Part shown: positions 9,033-16,554 of the stretch, one piece after another | How positions within the stretch are numbered: position 1 is the first letter of the stretch | Layout: each line of letters starts with the position of its first letter | Assembly: GCA_009842325.1 (NCBI GenBank) | Contig: VYFQ01000007.1 | Location: 55,438 to 119,437, forward strand | DNA from: Acidimicrobiaceae bacterium | GTDB lineage: Bacteria; Actinomycetota; Acidimicrobiia; Acidimicrobiales; Aldehydirespiratoraceae | Direction: 5' to 3' | Length of the DNA stretch: 64,000 nt | Notes under the pieces: model-generated | The model's database searches: none | Told to the model about the DNA's origin: nothing | Seen by the model: the letters and a program-made list of their open reading frames with translations, nothing else | Translations under genes and position numbers: made by a program

Positions 9033-10088
9033 TCAGTCGCCCTCCAGGACGCACACCATGTTTTGCTGCAGGCACGGCCCCGACGTGGCGTGGGCCACGG
9101 CCCGGTCGCCGTCGCCCCGCCAGATCCGCGACGCGGCCTCGCCGATGCGGATGAGCCCCGACGCCATCATGGTGTGCGCGGCGAGGGCTCCTCCCGACGG
9201 GTTGACGGCGGTGCTGTCCTCGTCCAGATCGAGGGCCTCGATCAGCAGGTGCTCGGAAGTGGTGAACGGGCCGTAGAGCTCGGCCAAGTCGATCTTGTCG
9301 CCGGCCACGCCGGCGTGGTGCGCGGCCAGTCGGGCCGAGGCCGACGAGGTCAGGTCCCGAACGCCGAGGGTGTGGGCGTCGCCGCGATGGTCCATACCCC
9401 GGATCCAGGCCGGGCGCTCGCACAGCTCCCGGGCCCGGTCGCCGGTCGCGAGCACCACCGCGCAACCGCCGTCGGCCTCGGCCGGCAGGTCCGACGGTCG
9501 CAGCGGGTCGATCGCATAGTCCTCGGCCAGGATGTCGGCGACGGACTTGGGGTCGGACCTGACCGCATGAGGATTGGAGGCCGCGCTGGCCCGGCTGCGG
9601 GCCGCGATCTCGGCCAGGCGGCTCTCGCTGACGTGGCCGCCCTCCAGCATGAGCCGTGCCGCCAGCGCCTCGATCGCGTACGAGTCGGGCCACAGCGGGC
9701 ACACGTAGTAGGGGTCCATCTGGGTGGCCAGCACGTCGCGCACCGATCCCGGCGAGGACTTGCCGTAGCTGTACACGAAGGCGGTGTCGATGCCGCCACA
9801 CTGGATCTTCACCCAGGCCTCATAGAGCGCCCAGGCGCCGTCCTGCTCGACGTGGCTCTCGCTGATGGGGGGCACCGGACCGGTCCCGTCGATGGTCATC
9901 ACGAACGAGAACGCCTGCCCGGCCAGGAAGTCCGAGGAGCCCGAGCAGGTGAACCCCATGTCGGATTGGGTCAAGCCGACGGACGCCTTGGCCTGCTCCA
10001 TCAGCGGGACCATGAACTCCACCTCGGATTCACCGGAGATGGCCGCCTCCTGACGCTGCGTGAAGGCCACGACGGCAACGTCGATCAT
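9033..10088 (-). CDS. Thiolase-fold acyl-CoA enzyme, second paralogue
   Basis: A 351-residue thiolase-family protein, distinct in sequence from its neighbour. It begins MIDVAVVAFTQRQE and contains ADGGCAVVLAT, AVNPSGGALAAHTMMASG and AVAHATSGPC, all typical of non-decarboxylating thiolase/Ltp proteins. The canonical early cysteine is at the FTCSGSSDF segment, so this paralogue keeps a cysteine near the thiolase nucleophile site while its partner does not. The ATG at 10088 is preceded by GGGGGTGA about 8 bases upstream; the longer frame upstream overlaps the DUF35 gene and was rejected. It is probably half of a hetero-oligomeric thiolase/aldolase with the neighbouring proteins. Confidence 0.83.
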   Translation of the reverse strand: MIDVAVVAFTQRQEAAISGESEVEFMVPLMEQAKASVGLTQSDMGFTCSGSSDFLAGQAFSFVMTIDGTGPVPPISESHVEQDGAWALYEAWVKIQCGGIDTAFVYSYGKSSPGSVRDVLATQMDPYYVCPLWPDSYAIEALAARLMLEGGHVSESRLAEIAARSRASAASNPHAVRSDPKSVADILAEDYAIDPLRPSDLPAEADGGCAVVLATGDRARELCERPAWIRGMDHRGDAHTLGVRDLTSSASARLAAHHAGVAGDKIDLAELYGPFTTSEHLLIEALDLDEDSTAVNPSGGALAAHTMMASGLIRIGEAASRIWRGDGDRAVAHATSGPCLQQNMVCVLEGD

Positions 10089-10125
10089 GCTGTCGTCACC
10101 CCCGGCCGTGGCTCTCGAACGTCGA

Positions 10126-10725
10126 TCATGGGTCGCTCGCATCGACGCGGCCGATCCGCTCGTAGTCGGTGATGACCTCGTCGGGCTCGCCGGTGGGCTC
10201 CCAGCCCAGGATGTTGGCTGCGGACGTCTCGAGCTCCTCGTCGGGCTTCCACACCGCCCGGACTCGCATGCCGATGCGGACCTCCTCCGGCGCGATGTTG
10301 ATGACCAGGCCCAGGAAGCCCACCGACGCACCGTCGAGGACGATCCAGGCGCTGCAGTAGGGAGGCTTGAGGTCGGGGCGCCGCTCTATGGGAACCCGGG
10401 TGATGTTGAAAGATTCGACGTAGCCGGTGTCGGCCAGCTCGACGACTTCGCTGGTGGCCGCACCGGCCAGCGGACTCACGCCCCGGGGCGGTACGAACAC
10501 CTGGCCGGTGGCACCGCAGCGCTCACCGAGGATCCGCTTGTCCGCCATGGCCCGCAGGTATCTCGACAGCGCCCGGCCCGGCGTGTACGTGTACGTCATC
10601 CGGATGGGCGTGCACACGCTCTCCACCGGTTCGGCGCCGGCCAGCGCCTCAGGCAGCGTCACCGGCGCGGACAGGGCGGCCGGCGCTGCCAGCGGGTCGA
10701 GGGCCGTGGACCGGTCGGCGCTCAC
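10126..10725 (-). CDS. DUF35 OB-fold protein with degenerate zinc ribbon
   Basis: A 199-residue protein whose central part (RCGATGQVFVPPRG) and OB-fold tail (GMRVRAVW) match the DUF35/acyl-CoA-associated family that docks onto thiolases. The zinc ribbon is decayed: only one of the usual four cysteines is visible. It starts with GTG at 10725, its GTGA overlapping the stop of the upstream DUF35 gene by four bases. It ends 37 bases before the thiolase start. The likely role is as partner or scaffold subunit of the thiolase pair, as ChsH2-like proteins are for Ltp2 (inference from the family). Confidence 0.82.
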   Translation of the reverse strand: MSADRSTALDPLAAPAALSAPVTLPEALAGAEPVESVCTPIRMTYTYTPGRALSRYLRAMADKRILGERCGATGQVFVPPRGVSPLAGAATSEVVELADTGYVESFNITRVPIERRPDLKPPYCSAWIVLDGASVGFLGLVINIAPEEVRIGMRVRAVWKPDEELETSAANILGWEPTGEPDEVITDYERIGRVDASDP

Positions 10726-11177
10726 GCCGCCTCCCCGGCGGGGATCGGCTCGAAGCCGGCTATGTCGGCGATGTGCCCCTCACGCTCGGTGCGCCACACG
10801 ACCCGGACCCTCATGCCGGTCGACATCTCGGCCGCGCTGGGGGCGAACACCGCGTGCAGCATCGAGGTGTCGGCGCCGTCGAGACGTATCAGGGCCCACG
10901 CGAAAGGCCGGTCGAAGGGCTGCATGGGGCGGGGGTCGCCGTTCCAGGCCCAGGTGAGGACCTCCCCCGCCTGGCCCACCTCCACCAGTTCGGTCAGCGG
11001 TTCGGCGGTGAGCGGGTCGTACTCCTGCGGGGCGCACAGCACGGTCCCATCGGCTCGGCGGATGCCGCAGATCACGCCGTCTCGCAGTCCGGTGAGGAAC
11101 GCTCCGATCACCGGGCCGGTGGAGCGGGTGAAGGGGTATTCCAGTACGAGAGGGGCCTGCAGGACTTCCGATGACAC
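10722..11177 (-). CDS. DUF35 OB-fold protein
   Basis: A 151-residue DUF35 family member. It has an N-terminal CGIRRADGTVLCAP segment (one cysteine pair), then an OB-fold with WALIRLDGADTSMLHAV and GMRVRVVWR. It opens the operon of two DUF35 and two thiolase genes. The start is GTG at 11177 with GAAGG four bases upstream. The presence of two different DUF35 proteins beside two different thiolases suggests matched pairs or a four-component complex. Confidence 0.82.
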   Translation of the reverse strand: MSSEVLQAPLVLEYPFTRSTGPVIGAFLTGLRDGVICGIRRADGTVLCAPQEYDPLTAEPLTELVEVGQAGEVLTWAWNGDPRPMQPFDRPFAWALIRLDGADTSMLHAVFAPSAAEMSTGMRVRVVWRTEREGHIADIAGFEPIPAGEAA

Positions 11178-11235
11178 CGCCTTCGATGTTACGTGCGGCT
11201 GGCCGCCGCCCGGCGTATACCGGCAGCCAATCTGC

Positions 11236-12627
11236 TCAGGCGCCGAGCAGCAGGAGCAGGCCGATGACGGTGTAGCAGATCATCACGGCCAGCATCGGGT
11301 ACTGCGACCGCATCGCCAGCCGGTGGGGCCAGCGCTCCACCGCCCGGTCGTGGGCCACCGCGACGGCCAGGACGTGGCCCGCGGCGATGGCCGCGGTCTG
11401 CGTCCAGGCGATGGTGTCGGTGGAGATGGCGGTGAAGTCCACCAGGTAGGTGGCCGTGCCGAAGAGGTCCCACCCCCGGCCGAAGGGGTCGGAGAGGTGG
11501 GCGATGATCTGCTGGCCCTCCAGCAGCAGGTAGCTGAAGTAGTGGGCGACGGTGTAGGCGGCCGCGATCGGCAGCAGCGAGGGCGCGAAGGCGTCGGCCA
11601 GCTCCCTCTCGCTGTCGCCGGTGATGGCGGCCATGGCCGCGATGGCGGCCCTGTAGAGCACGAACACCGCGAAGATCACGAACACCAGCCCGACGGTGTT
11701 GACCGCGGTCAGCTCCCAGCCGGTGCGCTGGGCGGCCACATCGAGCCACACCGAGCTGCGGGTGAAGCCGTCGAAGGTCGTGGAGCCGAGCACGACCAGG
11801 ATGAAGGCCACCGAGCCCCGCTTGATGGGCAGGGTGGCCAGGCCGGCCAGCGGCGCCCTCAGCTTCAGGGCGCCGCCCTCGCGGTGGAGCGGCGCCATGG
11901 CCGACAGCTTGGTGAACAGCACACCGAACCCCTCGGCGTCGCGCAGCCAGCCGCGGCCGAATGCAGCCGCGCCCGCCAGCAATGCGACGGTGTAGGCGGC
12001 CAGGTACACGCCGAGCACCCGGATGTCGGTGTTGTCGTGGAAGGCGAGCTCAAGCCACACGAAACCGAACACTGCGCCGGTGGCCCACCAGTGGTTCCCG
12101 GCGCCCCGCTCGTAGTCGGCTGGAGGTCTACCGCGCAGGCGGGCCCACGCCCGGGCCGATCCGTCGGCGATGGTGGTGAACGGGCTGAGGTGCAGCCAGA
12201 CGTCGCCCACCAGCACCGACACCACCTGGAGCCCCACCCAGAAGATGATGTAGACCGCGACCGGCGTGATGTTCACCGACGGGTTGGTGTTGCCGGCCAG
12301 CCCCGCGTAGAGCAGCACGGCCAGAGCGAGCAGGCCGACGGCCCTTACCACCGCGGCCTGCACCTTGCAGGCGGTCTGGAACGGCCCGGGGAGGGTCAGG
12401 CCGGTCGCGGCCGCCCGGAACTTCGGCGTGTCCCAGAACATGCCCAGAGCGACGAAGGAGGCGGCCACCGCGAAGGACGCGGCCCAGGCGAGCTGCCAGA
12501 GCGGCACCGGCAGGTCCAGGCGGCCGCCCACGCCGTGCGCGGCTGCGACGTCCGCCGACATCCAGAGCGCGGCAGCAGCCAGCACGCCTACCGCCGCCGT
12601 GCGACACAGGGTCGGGCGCGACTTCAT
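11236..12627 (-). CDS. Polytopic membrane protein of the family annotated as fenitrothion hydrolase
   Basis: A 463-residue membrane protein. A cleavable-looking N-terminal hydrophobic segment ends in AAAHGVGGRLDLPVP, followed by about ten to twelve further membrane helices. The AHG-x-x-GR-x-DLP-x-P start and the W-x-x-LSPFTT segment are recurring features of an actinobacterial family that databases often label fenitrothion hydrolase after a membrane-bound organophosphate hydrolase. The natural function is not established, and several conserved histidines (HYFSY, HDRAVERW) could bind metal. It stands alone between the DUF35 operon and a tRNA gene. Confidence is high for a membrane protein and low for the enzymatic label. 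Confidence 0.7.
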   Translation of the reverse strand: MKSRPTLCRTAAVGVLAAAALWMSADVAAAHGVGGRLDLPVPLWQLAWAASFAVAASFVALGMFWDTPKFRAAATGLTLPGPFQTACKVQAAVVRAVGLLALAVLLYAGLAGNTNPSVNITPVAVYIIFWVGLQVVSVLVGDVWLHLSPFTTIADGSARAWARLRGRPPADYERGAGNHWWATGAVFGFVWLELAFHDNTDIRVLGVYLAAYTVALLAGAAAFGRGWLRDAEGFGVLFTKLSAMAPLHREGGALKLRAPLAGLATLPIKRGSVAFILVVLGSTTFDGFTRSSVWLDVAAQRTGWELTAVNTVGLVFVIFAVFVLYRAAIAAMAAITGDSERELADAFAPSLLPIAAAYTVAHYFSYLLLEGQQIIAHLSDPFGRGWDLFGTATYLVDFTAISTDTIAWTQTAAIAAGHVLAVAVAHDRAVERWPHRLAMRSQYPMLAVMICYTVIGLLLLLGA

Positions 12628-12732
12628 TCTCGAGGGTCCAGGGTCACTGCCGCGGAACTGTACCGTTGCGCGATACTTGGCTTGACTCGGTGGCCCTTGC
12701 CGTTCCGGATCAAACGGGCGGTGCGGTCGCGG

Positions 12733-12806
12733 TGGGCGATACTGGACTCGAACCAGTGACCTCTGCCGTGTGAAGGCAGCGCTCTAGCCATCTGAGCTAA
12801 TCGCCC
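12733..12806 (-). tRNA. tRNA-Val (anticodon CAC)
   Basis: The minus strand folds into a complete 74-base cloverleaf. It has a 7-bp acceptor stem GGGCGAT/ATCGCCC, D-arm GCTC...GAGC, and anticodon stem CTGCC/GGCAG with loop TTCACAC giving anticodon CAC. The T-arm is ACTGG/CCAGT with TTCGAGT, and the discriminator is A. The CCA end is not encoded. Confidence 0.97.
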
Positions 12807-12863
12807 TGGGAACGGTCGAGGCTACCAGCGGGGGCCCCCGCCGGGCTACGGAGCAGGCGACGG

Positions 12864-14276
12864 TCAGGCCAGATCGGGGGCGATGGGGTTGAGGGCCAGC
12901 AGGTCCTCCAGCACGGCGAGGGTCTCCAGCACGGCCAGGTCGTCGAGCTGGTGGCCCACCACCTGCAACCCGATGGGCACACCCTCGCGGCTGAACCCGC
13001 AGCACACCGTTCCGGCCGGGCGCCGGGTGAGGTTGGCCAGGGGTGTGAAGCGGAACCAGTTGGGGGTCTCCTCGCCGTTGATGGTGCCGTGCCCGCCCGG
13101 CGGGGGCGCCTGGCCCGCCAGCGTGGGCATCAGCAGCGCGTCGTAGCCCTCCATCAGCTCGGCCAGGGCGATGGACAGCTCGCCGGCCTGCTGGCGGGCC
13201 CAGTAGATCGACTCCGGCGTGGCCCGCTGGTAGACGTCCTCCAGCATCACGGCCAGCACCTCGGTGACGTTCTCCCACTCGTCGGTGCCGTACAGCGGGC
13301 GGAACGCGGGCCCGATAAGGCCCCCCAGGAACAGCTGGAGGAACGCTCCGGGCACTGCGGTGATGGCGGCGCCGACTTCGACCACCTCCGCGCCCTCGGC
13401 GGCCAAGCGCTCGACGGCCGCCGTGCAGGCCGCGGCGATCTCGGCGTCGACCGGCTCCCCATCGATCGACGGCGCCCACAGCACCCGGGCCGGCACCCGG
13501 GGGCTGTCCAGCGCGGCCCGCCACGACACCTCCGGTTTGGGCAGGCTGCGCAGATCTGCCGGGTCAGGCCCGACCATGGCATCGAGGCAAAGCGCCACGT
13601 CGCGGATGAGGCGGGCCATCGGACCCACGCACGACAGGTCGATCAGGCCCGACGGCGGCGGGCCGCTCGGCACCCGGCCCTGGCTGGTCTTGATGCCCGA
13701 CAGTCCGCAGATGGCCGACGGGATCCGGATGGAACCGCCCCCGTCGGAGCCGGAGCCCACCGGCACCATCCCCGCGGCGATGGCCGAGCCCGTGCCCCCC
13801 GAGGATCCACCCGGTGAGCGCTCCGGGTTCCAGGGATTGAGCGTGGGCCCGAACCGGGGGTTGTAGGTGTCGCCCATGCAGCCGTGCTCGGGGGTGTTGG
13901 TCTTGCCCACGATCACGCAGCCCGCGGCCCGCATCCGGGCAACCTCGGTGCAGTCGGAGGTGGCCGGCGGGTCGTGGCGGGTGTACATGGCGCCCTTGGA
14001 GGTGTGGAACCCGGTCGCGTCCACCAGGTCCTTCACGCCGATGGGGATTCCCGCCAGCGGTCCGACCTCGTCGCCAGCGTCGAGGCGCTCGTCGATAGCC
14101 GCGGCCTGAGCCCGGGCGTCGTCGGCATCCACCGCCACGAACGCGTTCAGCACGGGATTGAGAGCCTCGATGCGCTCCAGCGCGTGCTCGGTTACGGCGG
14201 CAGCCGTGAGAGTGCGGTCCCGCACCATGGCCGCGAGGGCCTCCACGGTCACAGTCCGAAAATCAGGTACGTCCAT
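12864..14276 (-). CDS. Amidase (amidase-signature family)
   Basis: A 470-residue amidase-signature hydrolase. The Ser-cisSer-Lys triad is visible: K82 in GVKDL, the cis-serine in SPGGSSGG (about 157) and the nucleophile in GSDGGGSIRIP (about 181). Family length is normal. It hydrolyses amides, and the substrate is not evident; it could be a GatA-like paralogue or a xenobiotic/fatty amide hydrolase. No GatB or GatC neighbour is present, which argues against tRNA amidation. The ATG at 14276 has GAGG eight bases upstream. It starts ten bases after the stop of the PIN toxin gene. Confidence 0.9.
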   Translation of the reverse strand: MDVPDFRTVTVEALAAMVRDRTLTAAAVTEHALERIEALNPVLNAFVAVDADDARAQAAAIDERLDAGDEVGPLAGIPIGVKDLVDATGFHTSKGAMYTRHDPPATSDCTEVARMRAAGCVIVGKTNTPEHGCMGDTYNPRFGPTLNPWNPERSPGGSSGGTGSAIAAGMVPVGSGSDGGGSIRIPSAICGLSGIKTSQGRVPSGPPPSGLIDLSCVGPMARLIRDVALCLDAMVGPDPADLRSLPKPEVSWRAALDSPRVPARVLWAPSIDGEPVDAEIAAACTAAVERLAAEGAEVVEVGAAITAVPGAFLQLFLGGLIGPAFRPLYGTDEWENVTEVLAVMLEDVYQRATPESIYWARQQAGELSIALAELMEGYDALLMPTLAGQAPPPGGHGTINGEETPNWFRFTPLANLTRRPAGTVCCGFSREGVPIGLQVVGHQLDDLAVLETLAVLEDLLALNPIAPDLA

Positions 14277-14285
14277 ATATCAACC

Positions 14286-14681
14286 TCACCATATTGTCGG
14301 TGCCGAGGGGGAGCCGCGATGACGTCGTAGACGGTCGTCCTTGGTGACGAGCTTCCAGCCGTGTTCGACCGCGGTGGCGTAGATGAGTCGGTCTGCGGGG
14401 TCGCCGGGAAACGTGCGGGGCAGCCCGACCGCGGTGGCGGCGATGGCGGGGGTGAGAGCGGCGGTGCGAACGGAACTGGCGAGTTGGCCGAGCCACGTCC
14501 CAACAGGCAGGCCCACGCTTATCCGGCCCCGCACCGCGAGCCATCCCAGCTCGTACCAGGTGATGGCGGCCACCGCGAGCTCCTCGGCGTCCTCGAGCGC
14601 TGCCACCGCAGCGGTGCTGAGTCGTTCGGGCTCGGCCGACCACCAATGGAGGATGTGGCTGTCGACGAGGAGCGCGCTCAA
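14286..14681 (-). CDS. PIN-domain toxin (VapC family)
   Basis: A 131-residue PIN-domain nuclease. The acidic residues of the fold are visible: D7 in LLVDSHILHWW, a glutamate in WYELGWL, aspartates in GDPADRLIYATA and D in VTKDDRL. VapC toxins cut RNA when freed from their antitoxin. The start overlaps the antitoxin stop by four bases (ATGA), the standard layout of a coupled VapBC pair. Its stop lies ten bases before the amidase start, so read-through into the amidase gene is possible. Confidence 0.88.
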   Translation of the reverse strand: MSALLVDSHILHWWSAEPERLSTAAVAALEDAEELAVAAITWYELGWLAVRGRISVGLPVGTWLGQLASSVRTAALTPAIAATAVGLPRTFPGDPADRLIYATAVEHGWKLVTKDDRLRRHRGSPSAPTIW

Positions 14682-14905
14682 TCGAACTCCCAGTCCGCGT
14701 CGGTCATGAACAGGAGCTCGTCGTCGGCGACGGTTCGGGCGACACCGGAGAACCGGCCCCGCAAGGCGGCGGAACCCGAGGCCGGGACCAGCCTCGCGAC
14801 GGTGCGGCCGTGTTTTGTGATCTCAATCTCGTCGCCGCCGGCGACATCGTCCAGCAACGAGAGAATGTGGGCCTTAGCCTCTGTTGCGGTCACTTGCCTG
14901 GTCAT
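14678..14905 (-). CDS. Antitoxin, Phd/YefM-type (VapB)
   Basis: A 75-residue antitoxin. The N-terminal half (QVTATEAKAHILSLLDDVAGGDEIEITKHG, described here by its ends only) matches the Phd/YefM DNA-binding fold, with the recurrent TATEAK and ITKHGR elements. The acidic tail (FMTDADWEFD) would mask the toxin. The ATG is six bases from a TATAAT box that sits inside a perfect palindrome, so autorepression is very likely. It is the first gene of the pair and follows murF by 21 bases. Confidence 0.87.
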   Translation of the reverse strand: MTRQVTATEAKAHILSLLDDVAGGDEIEITKHGRTVARLVPASGSAALRGRFSGVARTVADDELLFMTDADWEFD

Positions 14906-14909
14906 ATTG

Positions 14910-14921
14910 CCATTATAATGG
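14910..14921 (-). promoter_or_regulatory. Palindromic operator containing the -10 box of the antitoxin-toxin operon
   Basis: CCATTATAATGG is a perfect 12-base palindrome. On the minus strand it contains a consensus -10, TATAAT (14912-14917), six bases before the antitoxin ATG. The whole promoter core is squeezed into the 21-base gap after the murF stop. The geometry fits a leaderless transcript repressed by the antitoxin complex. Confidence 0.75.
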
Positions 14922-14926
14922 ACATG

Positions 14927-16282
14927 TCAGACGTCGGCATCGGAGACGAGGCGGGCTACCAGCCGCTCCAGGCCGGCTACACGAGATCCCTTGACCAGCA
15001 CGGCGTCGCCGGCACCGAGACCGCCAAGGTTGCGCAGCGCGGCAAGGGCGCCGTCGATGCCCGCCGCCTCGGTCACGTTGCCCTCACCCGACGAGTAGCC
15101 CGGCGCATCCACGGCCACGACCGCTATGTCGAGCCGAGCGGACAGCGAGGCCGCCGCGGCGTGCTCGGCCGCCTCGAAGTCGCCCAACTCAGCCATGACG
15201 CCCAGCACTGCGATCCTACGCCGCGCCGGCAGCGCGGCCAGGGCGTGCAGGGCGGCCCGCATCGACAGCGGGTTGGCGTTGTAGCAGTCGTTGAGCAGGC
15301 GGGCGCCCCCGACCGTCTTCAGCACCTCCATGCGCAGCGGCGACAGCGTCGGCTCGGCCAGCCCCGCGGCCACGTCCTTGAGAGAGACTCCGAGTTCGCC
15401 CCCCACCGCGGCCGCGGCCAAGGCGTTGTCGACTGAGTGCGCGCCGCGGGCCCCCAGCCGGACCGGAACCTCGCCACCGGGGCTTCGCAACACGAAGCGG
15501 GGTGTCAGTTCGTCGTCGAGGGTGAGGTCCCCGGCCTGCACCTCGCCGCCGTCGCCGTAGGTGACGACCCGGGCCGCGGTGCCCTGCGCCATGGCGGCCA
15601 CCTCGGGCACGCCCGCGTTGAGGAAGGCCACCCCTCCGTCGGCGGCCGCGGGGAGACCCTCAACCAGTTCACGCTTGGCCGAAACCACCGCGGCCAACGA
15701 TCCCAGAGCGCTGGTGTGTGACAGTCCCACCGTGGTGACCACGCCCATGGTCGGCTGGGCAACTCGGCACAGCTCGGCGATGTGTCCCGCCCCTCTCGAA
15801 CCCATCTCGACCACCAGCGCCTCGGCGTCGTCGGGGGCTGACAGCAGGGTGATCGGCACTCCGATCTCGTTGTTGAACGACCGGGTGCTGGCCCATACCC
15901 GCCGGTCGCGGCCCAGCACCGCCGCCAGCAGGTCCTTGGTAGTGGTCTTGCCCACCGATCCCGTTATGCCCACCACCGGCACCGACCCGAGCCTGCTCCG
16001 GGCCTCACCAGCCAGTGCGGTCAACGCCTCCTGGGTGTCGTCCACCTCCACTGCGGCGGCGTCGATTGCAGCCGGGCCGCGGGCGGTGAGGTAGGCCGAA
16101 GCGCCGCGTGCCACCGCTTCGTCGATGAAGTCGTGCCCGTCACGCTCGGCCACCAGCGGCACGAACAGCATCCCCGGCCGCACCTCGCGGCTGTCCTGGG
16201 TGACGCCGTCGACCTCGGTGAACCCGTTGCCGTGCACCCGGCCTCCGGTAGCCGCGGCGACTTGCTCCAGCGTGAAGCGCAC
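14927..16282 (-). CDS. murF: UDP-N-acetylmuramoyl-tripeptide--D-alanyl-D-alanine ligase
   Basis: A 451-residue Mur ligase. The N-terminal substrate domain (DSREVRPGMLFVPL) is followed by the ATP-binding P-loop GITGSVGKTTTKD and the central domain motif FNNEIGVP. The metal-binding segment VVEMGSRGAGHI and the C-terminal domain with LNDCYNANPLSM come next. It adds D-Ala-D-Ala to the UDP-MurNAc-tripeptide in the cytoplasm. The D-Ala-D-Ala ligase gene (ddl) is divergent just upstream, so the two consecutive steps are adjacent. The start is a GTG at 16282 chosen from homology; no clear ribosome site is seen. Longer upstream frames run through palindromic repeats and were rejected. Confidence 0.93.
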   Translation of the reverse strand: MRFTLEQVAAATGGRVHGNGFTEVDGVTQDSREVRPGMLFVPLVAERDGHDFIDEAVARGASAYLTARGPAAIDAAAVEVDDTQEALTALAGEARSRLGSVPVVGITGSVGKTTTKDLLAAVLGRDRRVWASTRSFNNEIGVPITLLSAPDDAEALVVEMGSRGAGHIAELCRVAQPTMGVVTTVGLSHTSALGSLAAVVSAKRELVEGLPAAADGGVAFLNAGVPEVAAMAQGTAARVVTYGDGGEVQAGDLTLDDELTPRFVLRSPGGEVPVRLGARGAHSVDNALAAAAVGGELGVSLKDVAAGLAEPTLSPLRMEVLKTVGGARLLNDCYNANPLSMRAALHALAALPARRRIAVLGVMAELGDFEAAEHAAAASLSARLDIAVVAVDAPGYSSGEGNVTEAAGIDGALAALRNLGGLGAGDAVLVKGSRVAGLERLVARLVSDADV

Positions 16283-16333
16283 GGCACGAGTGTGGCACGG
16301 CCCGGCACCCAACCGCGTTACCTCAGTCACCGT

Positions 16334-16391
16334 CCGCGAACTGGCAGCACAACGCACGCATACCGTGCATAACGCTGCCAATTCGCCAGCC
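16334..16391. repeat. Nested palindromic repeat, copy 1
   Basis: A 58-base unit, identical to copy 2 and lying 72 bases before it. The outer arms are GAACTGGCAGC and GCTGCCAATTC. Inside, GCACG and CGTGC form a second short stem around CATAC. It sits in the spacer between murF and ddl. Confidence 0.85.
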
Positions 16392-16405
16392 CGCAACCGG
16401 TCGAC

Positions 16406-16463
16406 CCGCGAACTGGCAGCACAACGCACGCATACCGTGCATAACGCTGCCAATTCGCCAGCC
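16406..16463. repeat. Nested palindromic repeat, copy 2
   Basis: An exact duplicate of copy 1 over 58 bases, with the same outer and inner arms. Confidence 0.85.
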
Positions 16464-16479
16464 TGCGGCGACACCGGCC

Positions 16480-16529
16480 CGAATTGGCAGCCCAGGACGC
16501 CCGATAGGGCACCCACCGCTGCCAATTCG
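16480..16529. repeat. Nested palindromic repeat, copy 3 (diverged, covarying)
   Basis: The outer arms GAATTGGCAGC/GCTGCCAATTC are kept and now pair perfectly. The inner stem is replaced by GCCC/GGGC around GATA. The sequence changed while the hairpin was kept, which points to selection or replication as a structured element. Confidence 0.75.
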
Positions 16530-16554
16530 GGGCTGGGCGCTAGCGTCGCAAGCA

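Noticed and set aside
10060..12759. A very long plus-strand open frame (about 900 codons) opposite the DUF35 and membrane protein genes
   Set aside because: Its composition is that of an antisense shadow in GC-rich DNA, it has no start context or motif, and it runs through the genes on the other strand and part of a tRNA region.
12733..12806. tRNA-Val as the attachment site of the accessory island
   Set aside because: The island begins 28 kb away and no integrase or duplicated tRNA end lies next to the tRNA.
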